In this document: piece after piece, positions 11,508 through 22,688 of the stretch
Layout of the letters: every line of letters starts with the position of its first letter
How positions within the stretch are numbered: position 1 is the first letter of the stretch
Source: Erinaceus europaeus
Lineage: Eukaryota > Chordata > Mammalia > Eulipotyphla > Erinaceidae
DNA length: 64,000 bases
Assembly (NCBI RefSeq): GCF_950295315.1
Contig: NC_080181.1
Coordinates: 33,620,441-33,684,440 of the forward strand
Direction: 5' to 3'
The notes under the pieces: generated by a model
The model's database searches: none
What the model was told of the DNA's origin: nothing
The model's input: only the letters and a program-made list of their open reading frames with translations
Made by a program: the position numbers and the translations under genes

Positions 11508-11725
11508 GGGTATACCAGGCAGTGTCAATCCTGGTTAAGTACACATGTTACAATATGAAAAGACCCAGATTCGAGCTTCCCAGTCCCCACCTGCAGAGGG
11601 AAAGCTTCATAAGTGATGAAACGGTGCTGCTGGTGTCTCTCCTCCTTGCTGTCTTCCTCTTTCCCTCTCAATTACTGTCTGTCTCTATCCAGTAAATAAA
11701 ATTAATAAATAAAATATTTTTTAAA
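11508..11725 (+). mobile_element. SINE-A
   Basis: CCTGGTTAAGTACACATGTT head, AGATTCGAGCTTCC B box, TCCCCACCTGCAGAGGGAAA, pyrimidine tract and an A/T tail with repeated AATAAA. Confidence 0.92.
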
Positions 11726-12950
11726 AGGAAAGGAGGAGGTGAGGAAGGTAACACCCACCTTTGTTCTGGACATGAGGAAGGGTATTTTTAGTGTAGGATA
11801 GATATTTCTAGAAGCTGACTGGGGCAAGGGATGAAGGAAGAATCCAGAGATGAGGAACAAAAGAAAGTCCCTAGGTCCTATCATTAGTGGGATAGCACCC
11901 ACTTTTTGAACACAGTTGAACCCAGCTCTCCCACCACCCCCACCCCAAATTCCCCCTCTGGACTCTGCATGTTCCTCTTTCTTTGCTGTACTTGAGAAGG
12001 CAGTGATATCCTGCTGACAGCTTTGACAGAAACACATCTAATTTAGACACAGCAGTGAGCAAGCCAGTTGCCTCCTCCCTGGGCCTCATCCCACAAGGCT
12101 CAGATTGTCACACCCTGTTGGAGTCACCCCTGCTTCCTCCACAGGGGCAGCTTGGGACCCACAACAACTCAAGTTGGACCCTCAATGTCCAAGGAATCAT
12201 ATTTCCTGCCTTTCAAGCATGTTAAGCTGTTCTTGGTGCTATCATCCATACAACATCTTGTTTTTCCCTTTGCCCAAGAAATTTAAACTACTTTTTCCCA
12301 GCCTCCTTGAGACATAATTGACATGTAACATCCATTTTGACATGTAAGTCAAAGCATCAAGTCATATACCCCAAGCATGTGTCAATCGCCATGGAGAAAC
12401 TTACTCAAGGTTCACCTGGCAGAGCTGCCCCGGGGTCCAGCCTCCTTCTGGCCTGTTTTGCTCCACTCACCAGAAGCATCAGCAAACAAACCTGCTGGGC
12501 TCTGGGGTGGCAGATGAGGAAAAGTGTTACAGTCACATTCTGATGAGCATCAGGCCACAGGCACCAGTGACCCGAGAAACAGCCCAGATGTCCCTACCTC
12601 CAGGGGCCCCCACTTCAGCCGCCCGAGCCCAGCTGGGAGCCTGAGGAAATACCTTTTGAGACAGACTGTACCTACAGAGCTGCCAGCAAGGGTTCAGAGA
12701 GTTTCTAACTCCCAGCCTCCTTCCAAAAGAAATAAAGCAGAGGTGTCAGCTCTTGGAAAGCTGCCTTTCCAAAGCTTTGCCCAAGTTAAAGAAGCTCTCA
12801 GCAACATGAGCTCTTCTGGGTGATTTCCTGCCAAATGAGAGGGGTGGGAAAAGCAAACAGCCATGCCAGCTTGAAAGGTGGGGTGGGAGGTAGTGATGTG
12901 GTGCTGCATTGTCCTCCCTCAGCGACATTAGCATTAATGGGACACAGATG
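11726..12950. other. Unique sequence, 1.2 kb, no gene seen
   Basis: Only short frames. 12,305-12,400 (TTGAGACATAATTGACATGT) resembles the 3' end of ancient mammalian L1 elements, at low confidence. No exon call is possible. Confidence 0.45.
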
Positions 12951-12954
12951 TTCC

Positions 12955-13035
12955 AGAAGCAAATTCAAAAGATCAGGCCTCTCCAACCAATTTCTGTGAC
13001 CTTCTGTGAATCATCATGTCAAAACTACTCTTTTT
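12955..13035. repeat. Unclassified dispersed repeat, copy 2
   Basis: Second copy of the 7500-7590 sequence (GATCAGGCCTCTCCAACCAA ... GAATCATCAT), again directly upstream of a polypyrimidine tract. Confidence 0.6.
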
Positions 13036-13120
13036 CTCCTTCCTCCTCCCCTTCCACTTTCCCTCCCTCTTTCCTTTCCCCTTCCCCTTTCTCTTTCCCT
13101 TCCACTCCCCTTCCCTTTCT
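13036..13120. repeat. Polypyrimidine tract (first of three)
   Basis: Nearly pure C/T. Similar tracts lie at 13,412-13,510 and 13,712-13,782, separating three minus-strand SINEs. Confidence 0.9.
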
Positions 13121-13412
13121 TATTTATTTATTTATTTATTCCCTTTTGTTGCCTTTATTGTTTTTTCATTGTTGTAGTTATTATTGTTGTTGTTGTTGCT
13201 GTTGTCATTGTTGGATAGGATAGAGAGAAATGGAGGAGAGAAGGGGAAGACAGAGAGGGGGAGAGAAAGATAGACACCTACAGACCTGCTGCACTGCTTG
13301 TGAAGCGACTGTCCTGCAGGTGAAGAGCCAGGGGCTCGAACCTGGATCCTTACGCTGGTCCTTGCACTTTGTGCCACGTGTGCTTAACCCGCTGTGCTAC
13401 CGCCTGACTCCC
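13121..13412 (-). mobile_element. SINE-B
   Basis: Reversed (AAAT)n tail, GTTGCC/ATTGTTGT spacer, TTGTTGGATAGGATAGAGAG, GAAGCGACTGTCCTGCAGGT, GGGGCTCGAACCTGGATCC (B box reversed) and GCTTAACCCGCTGTGCTACC (A box reversed). Confidence 0.93.
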
Positions 13413-13511
13413 TCACCTTCCCTTTCTTCTTCCCCTTCTTCTTCTCCTCCTTCTTCTTCTCTTTCTCCTCTTCCTTCTCCTTTTCCTTCTTCTCCTCCTC
13501 TTGCTTCTTTT

Positions 13512-13711
13512 TAAATATTTATTTTTTTAATCTTAAAAGATTAAGAGTGAATAGACTCTAGATAGGGAAAGAGAAAGAAAGATGCCTGCAGAACTGCCTC
13601 ACTGCTTATGAAGCTTCCCCACAAGTGGGGACTTGGGACTCAGGGCTCAAACCTGGGTTCTTGCACAACGTAATGTGTGTGCTCAACTGGATGTGCCACT
13701 GTCCAGACCTT
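13512..13711 (-). mobile_element. SINE-A
   Basis: Reversed AATAAATATTT tail, purine tract, and a head ending GATGTGCCACTGTCCAGACC. Confidence 0.88.
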
Positions 13712-13782
13712 CCTTCTCTTTTTCTTCCTCCTCCTCTTTTTCTTCTCCTCCTCCTCCTCTTTCCCCCTTCTCCTTTTTTTTC

Positions 13783-14022
13783 TGCCACCAAGTTTATTGC
13801 TGGCTCAGTGTCTACATGACAGTTCTACAATTCCTGGTTGCCATATTCAAATTTTCTTTTAGTAGCAGGTGAGAGAAAGAAGATAGAAAAGAAAGAGAGA
13901 AAAAAACACCTGCGTAACACTACTCCACCACTCATGAAGATTTCCCCTCCACAGGGCTCGAATCCAGATCCCTGTGCGTGGTAATGTGTGTACTCTGCCA
14001 TGTGAGTCACCACTCCACTCCC
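13783..14022 (-). mobile_element. SINE-A, long form
   Basis: Reversed 3' module (GCCACCAAGTTTATTGCTGG ... CTACAATTCCTGGTTGCCAT), purine tract, GGGCTCGAATCCAGATCCC and reversed head. Third of three same-strand SINEs in 900 bases. Confidence 0.85.
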
Positions 14023-14329
14023 TGGTACTCTTATTTCAACAGGAAGCACAGCCCTTGCTGCCATTATGGAAAGTCTGGTCTATGGGTCTTGGTCTAGACT
14101 CACTGAGGTTCCTCATCTAGAGCAAGAGGGTTACGTTTAGCCTGAATGGAACCCCAGTTTCTCTTCCAACAGGCTGGTGGCCAACACGTTCAGTGCCTCT
14201 GCACCTCACCTTTCCTCATCTGTGAAAATGGGACTCTTGACAATGTTCATATGTAGTAACATTGTCAGGACAAGTTGATGTGAAAATTAAAAAAAAAAAT
14301 ACATGAAAATATGCTGACACCTAAATTCT
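14023..14329. other. Unique sequence with a MIR fragment
   Basis: About 14,195-14,290 (TCCTCATCTGTGAAAATGGG) is the MIR core, plus strand. The rest is unassigned. Confidence 0.6.
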
Positions 14330-14462
14330 GGCTTTTTTTTTTTAAGATTTATTTATTGGAGAGATCCAAAGCATCACTCTGATACATGAAATGCTAGAAT
14401 TTAAACTCAGAACTTTATGCTTGAGAGTTCAAGACATTTTCCACTGTGCTACCTCCTGGGCA
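14330..14462 (-). mobile_element. SINE-D
   Basis: Reversed A/T tail, CATCACTCTGATACATGAAA, TTTAAACTCAGAACTTTATG and CCACTGTGCTACCTCCTGGG (reversed tRNA-like head). Confidence 0.8.
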
Positions 14463-14524
14463 GCAATCCTCTGCACAGAGAACATAGAGAGGGGTTCTTA
14501 TAGTATCTACATGTGATTCACTTT

Positions 14525-14785
14525 GTCTATACCTGGGTGGAGAAAAAAGACTTTAAGGTCAAGTCTCAGGCCCACATCTGCCAGGGGAAGGCTCACAAGA
14601 GGTGAAGTAGTACTATAAATAGCTCTCTTTCTTTCTCTCTGTATGTCTCTCTTCCTCTTTCTTCTTTTATCCTTTACCACTACTCTCATCTCTCACGCTA
14701 TGTAAGAAAAGATAGAAAAAATATGAAAAAAAAGCATGGCTACCAAGAACCATGGAGCTGTGCAAGCCCTATTGATAGCCTTGGG
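14525..14785 (+). mobile_element. SINE-A, degenerate long form
   Basis: Altered head (TACCTGGGTGGAG), CACATCTGCCAGGGGAAGGC, pyrimidine tract, A-rich segment, then a decayed 3' module around 14,735-14,785. Confidence 0.65.
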
Positions 14786-14869
14786 ATGGGGGCAAGACTT
14801 GTAAAAGAAAGAACTAATTCCTGTTTTATAGATTGGAAATCAAGGTTTTAGAGTTGACAGGGAGCTCAA

Positions 14870-15130
14870 GGACAAAAGTACTGCTGGAGACCCCATGTGG
14901 GATATAAAGAAACAAAGCAAGAGACCATACAGAAGCAAACCCAAATGAGCCCCTGGATTCTGACTGCAGAACTGAGGTCACCAGAGGGGGTGGAGGAAAG
15001 ACACAAACTGAGGTGTCCATGAGACTTTGGGGGGAGGGAGGTTGATTCTTTGATATAAAAGTGGCATGAGGTGTAAACTTGTACTTTTCAAACCTATACA
15101 ATCTTGTTAACCACACTACTTCAGCTTTAA
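14870..15130 (+). mobile_element. Old L1 3'-UTR fragment
   Basis: GAACTGAGGTCACCAGAGGG, a G-rich block, then GGTGTAAACTTGTACTTTTC resemble the 3' UTR of the old L1 copies near 42.1 and 46.0 kb. Divergent. Confidence 0.5.
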
Positions 15131-15395
15131 AAAGAGAGAGAAATTAGGTTACAGTCCCAGACACACTTGTGACTTCCCACATTACATAATCAGAGTTATT
15201 TACCACACTATTCTTATTATTCTACTTAGCTCTCTCACTTAGTATATGGTAAACTTTAAGAAAAAAAATATATCCTTCCTGAAGTCTCCCAAAGCATAAC
15301 ACTGTACAGAGGCAGAAGTCTGAGTTTTGGGGAGTCTGTGAAAGGCCCCTGCCTCTTGGGGCTCTTACACATGTTCTAGGTCATTCCTCTATCTT

Positions 15396-15525
15396 TTCTA
15401 AATTTATTTATTATTTGATAGAGACAGAGAGAAACTGAGAGGGGAGGGGAGATAGAGAGAGAGAGACAGACAGACATCTGCAGCCCTCCTCCACCACTCG
15501 GGAAGCTTCCTCCCAGCACGGGGAT
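15396..15525 (-). mobile_element. SINE-A, 5'-truncated
   Basis: Reversed ATTTATTTATTATTTGATAG tail, purine tract and CCACCACTCGGGAAGCTTCC. The tRNA-like head is missing. Confidence 0.75.
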
Positions 15526-15983
15526 TGTTCCTCTCTCTCAGTAAGTTCATACACTTTTTCTCTCTTCCTCAGGCACTTGTCACCTTGCCACATACCTGGT
15601 TGGAATATCCTCAGGGACCACTGGCCCACAGACAACAGCATGAATGAAGACAAGGCATCCAACTTCGGGGTGCCACCATGTGGGGTTCAGCCTAGGAGAC
15701 ACATGTATGGCATGCTCTGTAATCACAAACAGCTCCCAAACTCAAACATTCTTCAGATGCCCTTTGAGTCTCTATCACTTGACAAGTCATAATCACATAT
15801 GTACATGTTTACCAAACTGCTCCAGATTTATTACTCTTCCACACACAAATCAGATATCAGTTAAATATGAATAGCATGAATAACTGAATGGATAAGCAAA
15901 TGAATGAGTTAATGAAGTATCTAGATTAGCTAGGTCACCTAGCTGGAATCTGAGTATCTTGCTTACTGAAAGTGTCTATTTAT
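15526..15983. other. Unique sequence, no gene seen
   Basis: About 460 bases. No repeat or coding evidence. Confidence 0.5.
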
Positions 15984-15998
15984 GAAAGGAACATTCTT

Positions 15999-16153
15999 TA
16001 TTATTATTATTATTTCTTCTTTATTGGAGGATTAATGGTTTACAGTCCCCACTAGGTCTTCCTCTGCCATGTTCCAGGACCTGAACCCTCCTCCCTCCCC
16101 CAACCCCAGAGTCTTTTACTTTGGTGCAGTACATCAACTCCAGTCCAAATTCT
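15999..16153 (-). mobile_element. Truncated L1 3' end with TSD
   Basis: On the minus strand it reads GCACCAAAGTAAAAGACTCT ... CCAATAAAGAAGAAATAATA, the distal part of an L1 3' UTR like that at 27.6 kb. It is flanked by GAAAGGAACATTCTT (15,984-15,998) and GAAAGGAACACTCTT (16,154-16,168), a 15-base TSD with one difference. It interrupts the flank of the old plus-strand L1 that follows. Confidence 0.85.
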
Positions 16154-17115
16154 GAAAGGAACACTCTTGCATGGCTGGTGGGAACATAAGTTGGTTCAAC
16201 CCCTGTGGAAAACAGTCTAGAAATTCTTCCAGACAGTATAAATGGCTCTCCTCATGATACTACAATTATTCTCTTTGGAATCTTTCCAAAGAACACAAAA
16301 ACTCCTATTCAACAAGATCTGTGTACACCTAAGTTCAGAGCAGCACTATCTGTATTAACCCAAACGTGAAAGCAATTCCAGATGCCCAAAACAGGTTGGT
16401 GGCTAAGAAAAGTTGTGTCAACAATTGTCCTGTAATGCATTAAGCCCTCCCTTGTAAAGAAAATGAAAAGTAAAAAAGTAAAAGAAATTTTGTGGTATAT
16501 ATACACAGTAGAATGTTCATCAGCTGTAATAAATGACAAAATCTGTTCCTTTGCTATATCTTGCATGGAACTTGAAGGAATCATGTTAAGTGAGATAAGC
16601 CAGAAGGAGAGGAATAGATACCAGATGATTTCATTTTCAGGTAGAATTTAAAAAACAAGGGAAGATGTGGTTGGGTAATAATGCACCTGTTTGACTGCAC
16701 TTAGTACACAAGGACCTGATCAAGTCCCCAGTCCCCACCTGTAGGAGGAAGCATCACAAGCAGTGAAACAATACAGCAGGTATCTCTCTCTCTTCCTATT
16801 TCTCTCCCTCTCTATCTCCCCCTTTTTTCTCAATTTCTCTATCTCTAACCAATATTAATTAATTAAAAAAAGAAAAAGAATAAAGGAGAGAAGGTAAAAC
16901 ACAGGATAAAACATAGACATGGTGTGTTCTGTTACAACAAAGACAAAGACCCTAGAAGAACAGAGACTTGAGTGGGCATGATGGCAGCAGAGGAACTTCA
17001 GTTGGTGGTGTAAGTGGTGTATAGACACTTATCATGGAGAGATAAGAAACTGTACTGTGGAGACAACAAATGTCTTGCATATCATCATTTCCCAAAGAAA
17101 TGACAAACAAACAAA
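16154..17115 (+). mobile_element. Old L1 ORF2 3' end plus 3' UTR, interrupted by SINE-A
   Basis: Decayed ORF2 C-terminus at 16,154-16,655 (GCATGGCTGGTGGGAACATA, TGTGGTATATATACACAGTA, ATCATGTTAAGTGAGATAAG), then the SINE at 16,665-16,878, then 3' UTR to about 17,115. Frames are broken throughout. Confidence 0.85.
16665..16878 (+). mobile_element. SINE-A
   Basis: Head with GCACCTGTTTGACTGCACTT, GTCCCCACCTGTAGGAGGAA, CT-rich tract and TTAATTAATTAAA tail. Inserted in the old L1 3' UTR. Confidence 0.85.
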
Positions 17116-18764
17116 AAAAGGAAAGCCTATTTCTGATATTACCTACCAAAGGGCCCCAAATGGAAGATATGGACCAATATATTTGTGGTCTGCAATATAA
17201 TATTCCAAGCTTCCAAAAGCATTGCTGTCCTCACAATTTAAGAACTAGATATATGCTCTACTTGCTCACAGTCATCTCACCATTGATGGCCACTGTCCCT
17301 GGCACATGGTAGGCACTCAGTCTCTGTTAAATGAATAAACACTTCTGGCAGATGGAACTTCAAAGAAGTCCCATGTCTGTATTCAAGCCAGAATCCTACT
17401 TTTCTAATGAAATATTAAATGGAAAAATATATTCCCTGGGAATTATCAGGGATATCCCTGGAAAATTTGGTACTTATTGATACATAATTCAGAGCTTGGA
17501 CATTCAAACCAGCATGTTAAATTGGTAGATCTTGGTAGTCTCTATATAAGTGATAATAATGCAGTGCACACAATAAATGCAAATAATTCTCAGTCATAAA
17601 TCCAATCTCTGGAGTCTCCCATCATGTGTCGTTTAAAAAAGTATCTTTGGAGAACTTCAGTTTACTCATCTATAAATGTAGGCAATAGTGTTGCCTACCA
17701 ACTAGAGAAGTCGAGAGGATTAAGGTAAATGTTATCTGGAATACACTAAGCAGTTATTCATACAACTGTTTAAATAGAAGGTAGCATTACAGGAGGAAGC
17801 TGTTTAAAGCTCTCAGAGCATTTTGTATGAAAATCTCCCTGACATCATTCTATAGACAGAAAAATTATATCAGGACATTCCTTGAAATGTGTTATCCTAA
17901 TGGGAGCATTCCCTCTAAATCCCACTTCTACCACAATTAACTATCCAGTATTAGGTGGATTCAGATTGAAATTACAAAAAAAAATTTTTTTTTTGCAACA
18001 GGAATGTATACTGCAAAACAAAATGTGTTGCTTTTGAAGTGATTTTGGAGCCTTGGTAATTAGTCTAGCAAGTTCCAAAGATACATTCTGTAGTCATCAT
18101 TCAGTATTTGTTTCTTTCAGTAGTCTGCTTTTAAAAAATAAAATAAAAATAAAATTTAACTGGAGATAAACATCTGTTAGGAAGCTGCCTGAGACAGCTT
18201 AACGCCTACCCTCCCCCTGAGGCCTTACTGGGCTTTGGATCCTGAGGAACCCTCCTTGGATCCCACATCCTTTCTTCCTGCCAGGCTGCTCCTGGGTCAC
18301 TTCTCAGCTCTGATGGCTGCTGAAACAAGACAGATGCTGCTATACAAAATAACTCAAGAACCAGAGCTTGTTGCTTCCAGCACTTAAAAAATTTGACATT
18401 CAAATATGCAAATATTTTATGGCTTGAAGAGAAAAGAGGAGGGGGTGAGCAGGGGAGTCACATTTACAACAAAACATACTGGATATGTAAGCAAACTGGA
18501 ATTTACACTTCTGGATTATAATAAAACCATTGAGGTTATCCAATAGCAGAATTTGCCATGATCTGGCCCAGGGTCCCTTGTCACCACAGAAACCACCATA
18601 CTTGTCACAGGGCCTTCAACAACTACAGTAGAAGATAGAGGATATTTGAGGCTCCAGCCTGCCTGAAAAAGTAACAAGGAAGTCAGAACTTTGTCTTTAC
18701 CTGATTGATAGCTATGTCTATTTTTAAAATGGGATGGCTTGAAAGATGTGACTTAAAATTCTGC
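17116..18764. other. Mostly unique 1.6 kb with two MIR fragments
   Basis: MIR-like pieces at about 17,285-17,345 (CTGGCACATGGTAGGCACTC) and 17,645-17,770 (CTTCAGTTTACTCATCTATA), both plus strand. No gene recognised in the remainder. Confidence 0.55.
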
Positions 18765-19112
18765 CATGCAATCTTCTCTTTTGCTATACCATGTATGGAA
18801 CTGGATGGAATCATGCTGATTGAAATAAGGCAGAAAAGGAAGGATGGATACTGGACGATCTTACTCATAAGTGGAAGTTAAGAAGCAATGCAAGGGAAAA
18901 CTCAGGGAGAAATTGAGCAAAATGTAGTCAATTTCTACAGATTCCCAAGACTCTTAAGAGGGAGGTAGGTGGGTAGACAGGAGGCTGGGAACCTGCTGTC
19001 CTATGTTGGAGGGCAAGATGTGAACACTGTCTAGAAGAGCTGTGGAGCTGCATGACATCAATTTAATACATCAACATTTCCACAATGAAGTGATCTAAAA
19101 AAAAAAAATCAC
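18765..19112 (+). mobile_element. Old L1 ORF2 tail and 3' UTR
   Basis: GAACTGGATGGAATCATGCT and TGAAATAAGGCAGAAAAGG mark the ORF2 C-terminus. The 3' UTR ends near ACAATGAAGTGATCTAAAAA with a poly-A. Confidence 0.85.
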
Positions 19113-19383
19113 CAGAGTACTCATACACTTGGAGTGGGTTTTCCGGGACATTTGAGGAAGTGAGCAAAGTCAACCTCAGTGTCTTAAACAGAGAAGTGAA
19201 AATAACAACAAAGCAGAAGTCCAAAATCAATCTGGGTCACTCCATGCATAGCTGAGCTATTTTAATCAATCCTCAGACCTCTTAGCGTCACTGTCTCCTC
19301 ATGCCTGTGAGTGGAGTCAGTCTAGATGTATTCAGAGTTGCCTTTTGGAGCCTTGAATTCTAGGGAAGACTTGTAGTAGTGAG

Positions 19384-19535
19384 ATGGGAATCAGACACAC
19401 TGGAGTCTTAGTGATGTCTTCATTATTTATTTGTTTTGTGAGTTTGGACAAGCTTCATAATGGGAAGCCCTGGTTTCTCATTCATGAAAGAACAGGAATA
19501 TTGTCTACCTCATCACGTTACTGTAAAATTTAACG
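19384..19535 (+). mobile_element. MIR fragment
   Basis: AATCAGACACACTGGAGTCT, TGTGAGTTTGGACAAG and a degenerate TCTCATTCATGAAAGAACAG follow the MIR order. Confidence 0.65.
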
Positions 19536-19539
19536 ACCT

Positions 19540-19787
19540 TGGGATTTGGGCGGTAGGGCAGTGGGCTAAGCGCACATGGCGCAAAGCGAAAAGATCAGTG
19601 TAAGGATACCGGTTCTAGCCCCCAGCTCCCCACCTGCAGGAGAGTCGCTTCACAGGTGGTGAAGCAGGTCTGCAGGTGTTTTTCTTTCCCCCTCTCAGTC
19701 TTCCCCTCCTCTCTCCATTTCTCTCTGTCCTATCTAACAATGATGACAACAATAATAACTGCAACAACAATAAAAATTTTTTTAAAA
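19540..19787 (+). mobile_element. SINE-B with TSD
   Basis: GGGCGGTAGGGCAGTGGGCT head, CACCTGCAGGAGAGTCGCTT, AGGTGGTGAAGCAGGTCTGC, pyrimidine tract, TCCTATCTAACAATGATGAC and A/T tail. Flanks TTTAACGACCTT and TTAACTACCTT look like a diverged TSD. Confidence 0.9.
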
Positions 19788-20062
19788 ATTAACTACCTTA
19801 CCAGTGTGTCCTGGAGCCCCACCTCCCCAAGGCCCTATCCTGCTAGGAAAAGATAGAAACAGGCTGGGGTATGGATCGACCTGTAAACACCCATGTCCAG
19901 TCGAGAAGCAGTTACAGAAGCCAGACCTCTCACCTTCTGGACCCCATAAAGATCTTTGGTCCATACTCCCAGAAGGGTAAAGAATAGGGAAGTTCCCAAT
20001 TGTATGGAATCCCTCTTAATTCACAATATTATCAATCATTATTAAATCACTAATAAAAAAGT
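19788..20062 (+). mobile_element. Old L1 3'-UTR fragment
   Basis: CCTGGAGCCCCACCTCCCCA, GAAACAGGCTGGGGTATGGA, AGAAGCAGTTACAGAAGCCA and a terminal CACTAATAAAAAAG match the L1 3'-UTR end, divergent and with internal deletion. Confidence 0.8.
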
Positions 20063-20221
20063 TTAAACGCAATTAGACAAGTAGAGTAGTTGATATAGGG
20101 TAAGTTCTGGTTTTATTCCTTCTTTCTTATAATTGCTTCTCTTTTGTGATGGGAATTACCAAATACAAGTAGAAGAGATGAGGATTTGTTTTAGGGAAAC
20201 CTGCATGATGAGTTGTATCAA

Positions 20222-20432
20222 TACTATGTTCTCAGAGAAGCAATTACAGAAGCCAGATCTTCCATCTTCTGCACCCCATAATGATCCTGGGTCCATACTC
20301 CCAGAGCTATAAAGAATAGGAAAGCTTCCAATGAAGGGGATGGGATGCAGAACTCTGGTGGTGGAAATTATGTGGAATTGTACCCCTCTTATCCAACAGA
20401 CTTGTCTTCATAATTAAATCAATAAAAAAAAA
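20222..20432 (+). mobile_element. Second L1 3'-UTR fragment
   Basis: AGAAGCAATTACAGAAGCCA ... GGTGGTGGAAATTATGTGGA ... CAATAAAAAAAAATTG. It overlaps in content with the previous fragment, so it is a separate insertion or a duplication. Confidence 0.85.
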
Positions 20433-20459
20433 TTGTGTTCTAGCCAGCTAGGACATAGC

Positions 20460-20605
20460 CTTTAATTCATCTGTATTTATCAGAGAGACACCCTAGCACT
20501 ATTCAGCTCTGGTTTATGATGATACTAAGGATTGAATCTTGGACATCTAGGGTCTCAAGTATGCAAGTCCTGTACACCGACACTTTGACCTATCTCCCTG
20601 ATTCT
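20460..20605 (-). mobile_element. SINE-C
   Basis: TAGCACTATTCAGCTCTGGT, GGATTGAATCTTGGACATCT (B box reversed) and CTATCTCCCTGATTC (reversed head). Confidence 0.8.
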
Positions 20606-20899
20606 GAGATCACTTTTGAAGGTTCAGATTTAAATCCAAACAAACCCAGGACAGAGAACTTCATTGTGAGACCATTTGGATGACATTTCTTCAACTTATA
20701 ATTCAGCTACCTTCTGATGCTAATCACAATTCTCATGCCCTAAGGTGGTTAGCAGTGCCTTTTAAGACCAGTCAAATAATAAAATTTGAACTTTATGATA
20801 TGATATCCCTCTCCATTATATATCACTAAAAAGACTATCAATAAAGACCTACAGAAATTAAGTTTAGCAATGTTCTGTAACTTATGATGTCCTTTTGTT

Positions 20900-20998
20900 T
20901 TTATCTTTCTTTTTATGCAGTGCTGGGGATCAAACACATAGGGCATTACACATACAAGGTATATGCTCTGCCACTGAGCCACCTCTCTGGCCCTTTTG
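20900..20998 (-). mobile_element. SINE-D-like fragment
   Basis: GTGCTGGGGATCAAACACAT and CTGCCACTGAGCCACCTCTC fit a reversed tRNA-derived SINE head. Confidence 0.6.
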
Positions 20999-21205
20999 TT
21001 TTAAATTTACTCATAGTTAACTATTCCTCAGGTGGAATGAGTAGACACTGAAATTCATTGATTTTATCAATTAAATCAGCTCATGACCTTGACATTTTCT
21101 TCATACTTCTTAAAAAACTACTATTTATTAGGACCTGTGCTGAACACTCCAAAAAAAGAAAGAAAGAGAAAAGTAAAAAAGAAAGAAAGAAAGAAAAGAG
21201 AAAAG

Positions 21206-21411
21206 AGGGGCCAGAAAAGCTGGTAGCACACCTGGTTGAGTGCACATGTTACAATGCAAAAGGACCTGGGTTTGCACCTCCAGTCCCCACCTGCAAAGGG
21301 AAATCTTTGCAAGTGTTGAAGCAGGGATGCAGGTATCTCTTTCTCTCTCCCTCTCTATTATTCTCTTCCCTCTATATTTCTGGCTGTTCCTACCCAACAA
21401 ATAAATAAAGG
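21206..21411 (+). mobile_element. SINE-A
   Basis: GGTAGCACACCTGGTTGAGT head, TCCCCACCTGCAAAGGGAAA, pyrimidine tract and ACCCAACAAATAAATAAAG tail, preceded by (GAAA)n. Confidence 0.9.
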
Positions 21412-21540
21412 TAGTATTTTAAAAAAATTTTAGAAAGAAAAGAAAAAGAAAATGAGAGCAACAGTTCTCTAGTTAATTTATAAGATGAAGGAATCCTGGT
21501 TTATCAACATCAATACACTTGAATACATCAAAAAAAAATG

Positions 21541-21839
21541 AAAATGTCTCATGATCCAGAAATACCACTCTTAATTATATATCCAAAGGACTTGAACACC
21601 CAGAAAGAAATATACACCCTGTATTCATAGTTGCACTATTTACAATAGTCGAAATATGGAGACAACCTAAATGATGTTTGGATGAAGTTATAGGATATAT
21701 ACACAGTGGAAACTACTCTTTGCAATAAAAAAAAAAAAAGATGAGACTATATTATGTGGAACAAAATGGATGGAATTGGAGGTGATTATGGTAAGTGAAA
21801 TAAGTAAAACAGTAAAAGGCTTTACTGCTGGATGGTTTC
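21541..21839 (+). mobile_element. Old L1 ORF2 3' fragment, outer layer of the nest
   Basis: Decayed ORF2 C-terminus (CCAGAAATACCACTCTTAAT, GATATATACACAGTGGAAAC, AAATGGATGGAATTGGAGGT). It is interrupted by SINE-B at 21,855 and resumes after 28,372. Confidence 0.85.
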
Positions 21840-22100
21840 AAGAATATAGAGGTCAGGGAGTTGGGCGCTAGTGCAGCGGGTTAAGCACATGTGGCGCAAA
21901 ATGAAACGACCAGTGTAAGGATCCAGGTTCGAATCCTGGCTTCCCACCTACAGGGGAGTCACTTCACAGGCGGTGAAGCAGGTCTGCAGGTGTCTATCTT
22001 TCTCTCCCCCTCTCTATCTCCCCCTCCCTCTCTCCATTTCACTCTGTCCTATCCAACAATGACGACATCAATAACAGCAATAATAATTACAAAAACAATA

Positions 22101-22688
22101 GTGGATCAACTAGGAATACCAAAGGAGACCACCCAGACCGAAACAAGACAGGACTAGAATGACCACAGAAACCCAGTAAATCACCCGTGAGTACAAACAC
22201 GTGTGGCTGGTGACAGAGAGGAGAGAGGGGCCTAAGGAGAGATTAAGTGACTGCTAACAGTTCAACAGTTTGTCAGTGGAGACACCACCTCCAGTCTGCT
22301 CCACCAACAAGGGGACAGCTGAAGGGAGGAAAGGACTCCCCAGAGACTCACCAAGTACAACTCTGAGTCTCCATTGCTACTACCCTCAGAATCTGGAGCA
22401 GCAACAGGGAGGGACACCAGGGCACAGAGATCTAACCGGGAAACTCAGGAGAAGACCTATACCTCGGTGGCATAGCTGAAGGGCTGTGAAAGTCTCTTTG
22501 CATAACCACTGGATTATCTCTGCCACACCCTGCTTTATCTCTTGGTCAGGAGTCATTGATTAAGCCAAGAAGCCTATTGATAGTTTAAAAGCCCTCAGGC
22601 TACCATAGCCTACAGGGGAAAAAAAAAAAAGGCTTTTACACCACTGAACTCCAACTCAGGGATTGAAAAAACTGTTAACTTATATAAA
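22101..22688 (+). promoter_or_regulatory. L1 5' UTR (internal promoter region)
   Basis: 588 bases upstream of ORF1. L1 5' UTRs carry an internal pol II promoter; here that role is inferred from position. A CACGTG E-box lies at 22,198-22,203. Homologous, more diverged sequence stands alone at 61,495-62,125, where the E-box reads CATATG. A poly-A run precedes ORF1 at about 22,619-22,631. Confidence 0.8.

Noticed and set aside
21855..22000. tRNA gene suggested by perfect A and B boxes
   Set aside because: The sequence is the head of a SINE with pyrimidine tract, tail and TSD. No cloverleaf or mature 3' end is evident.
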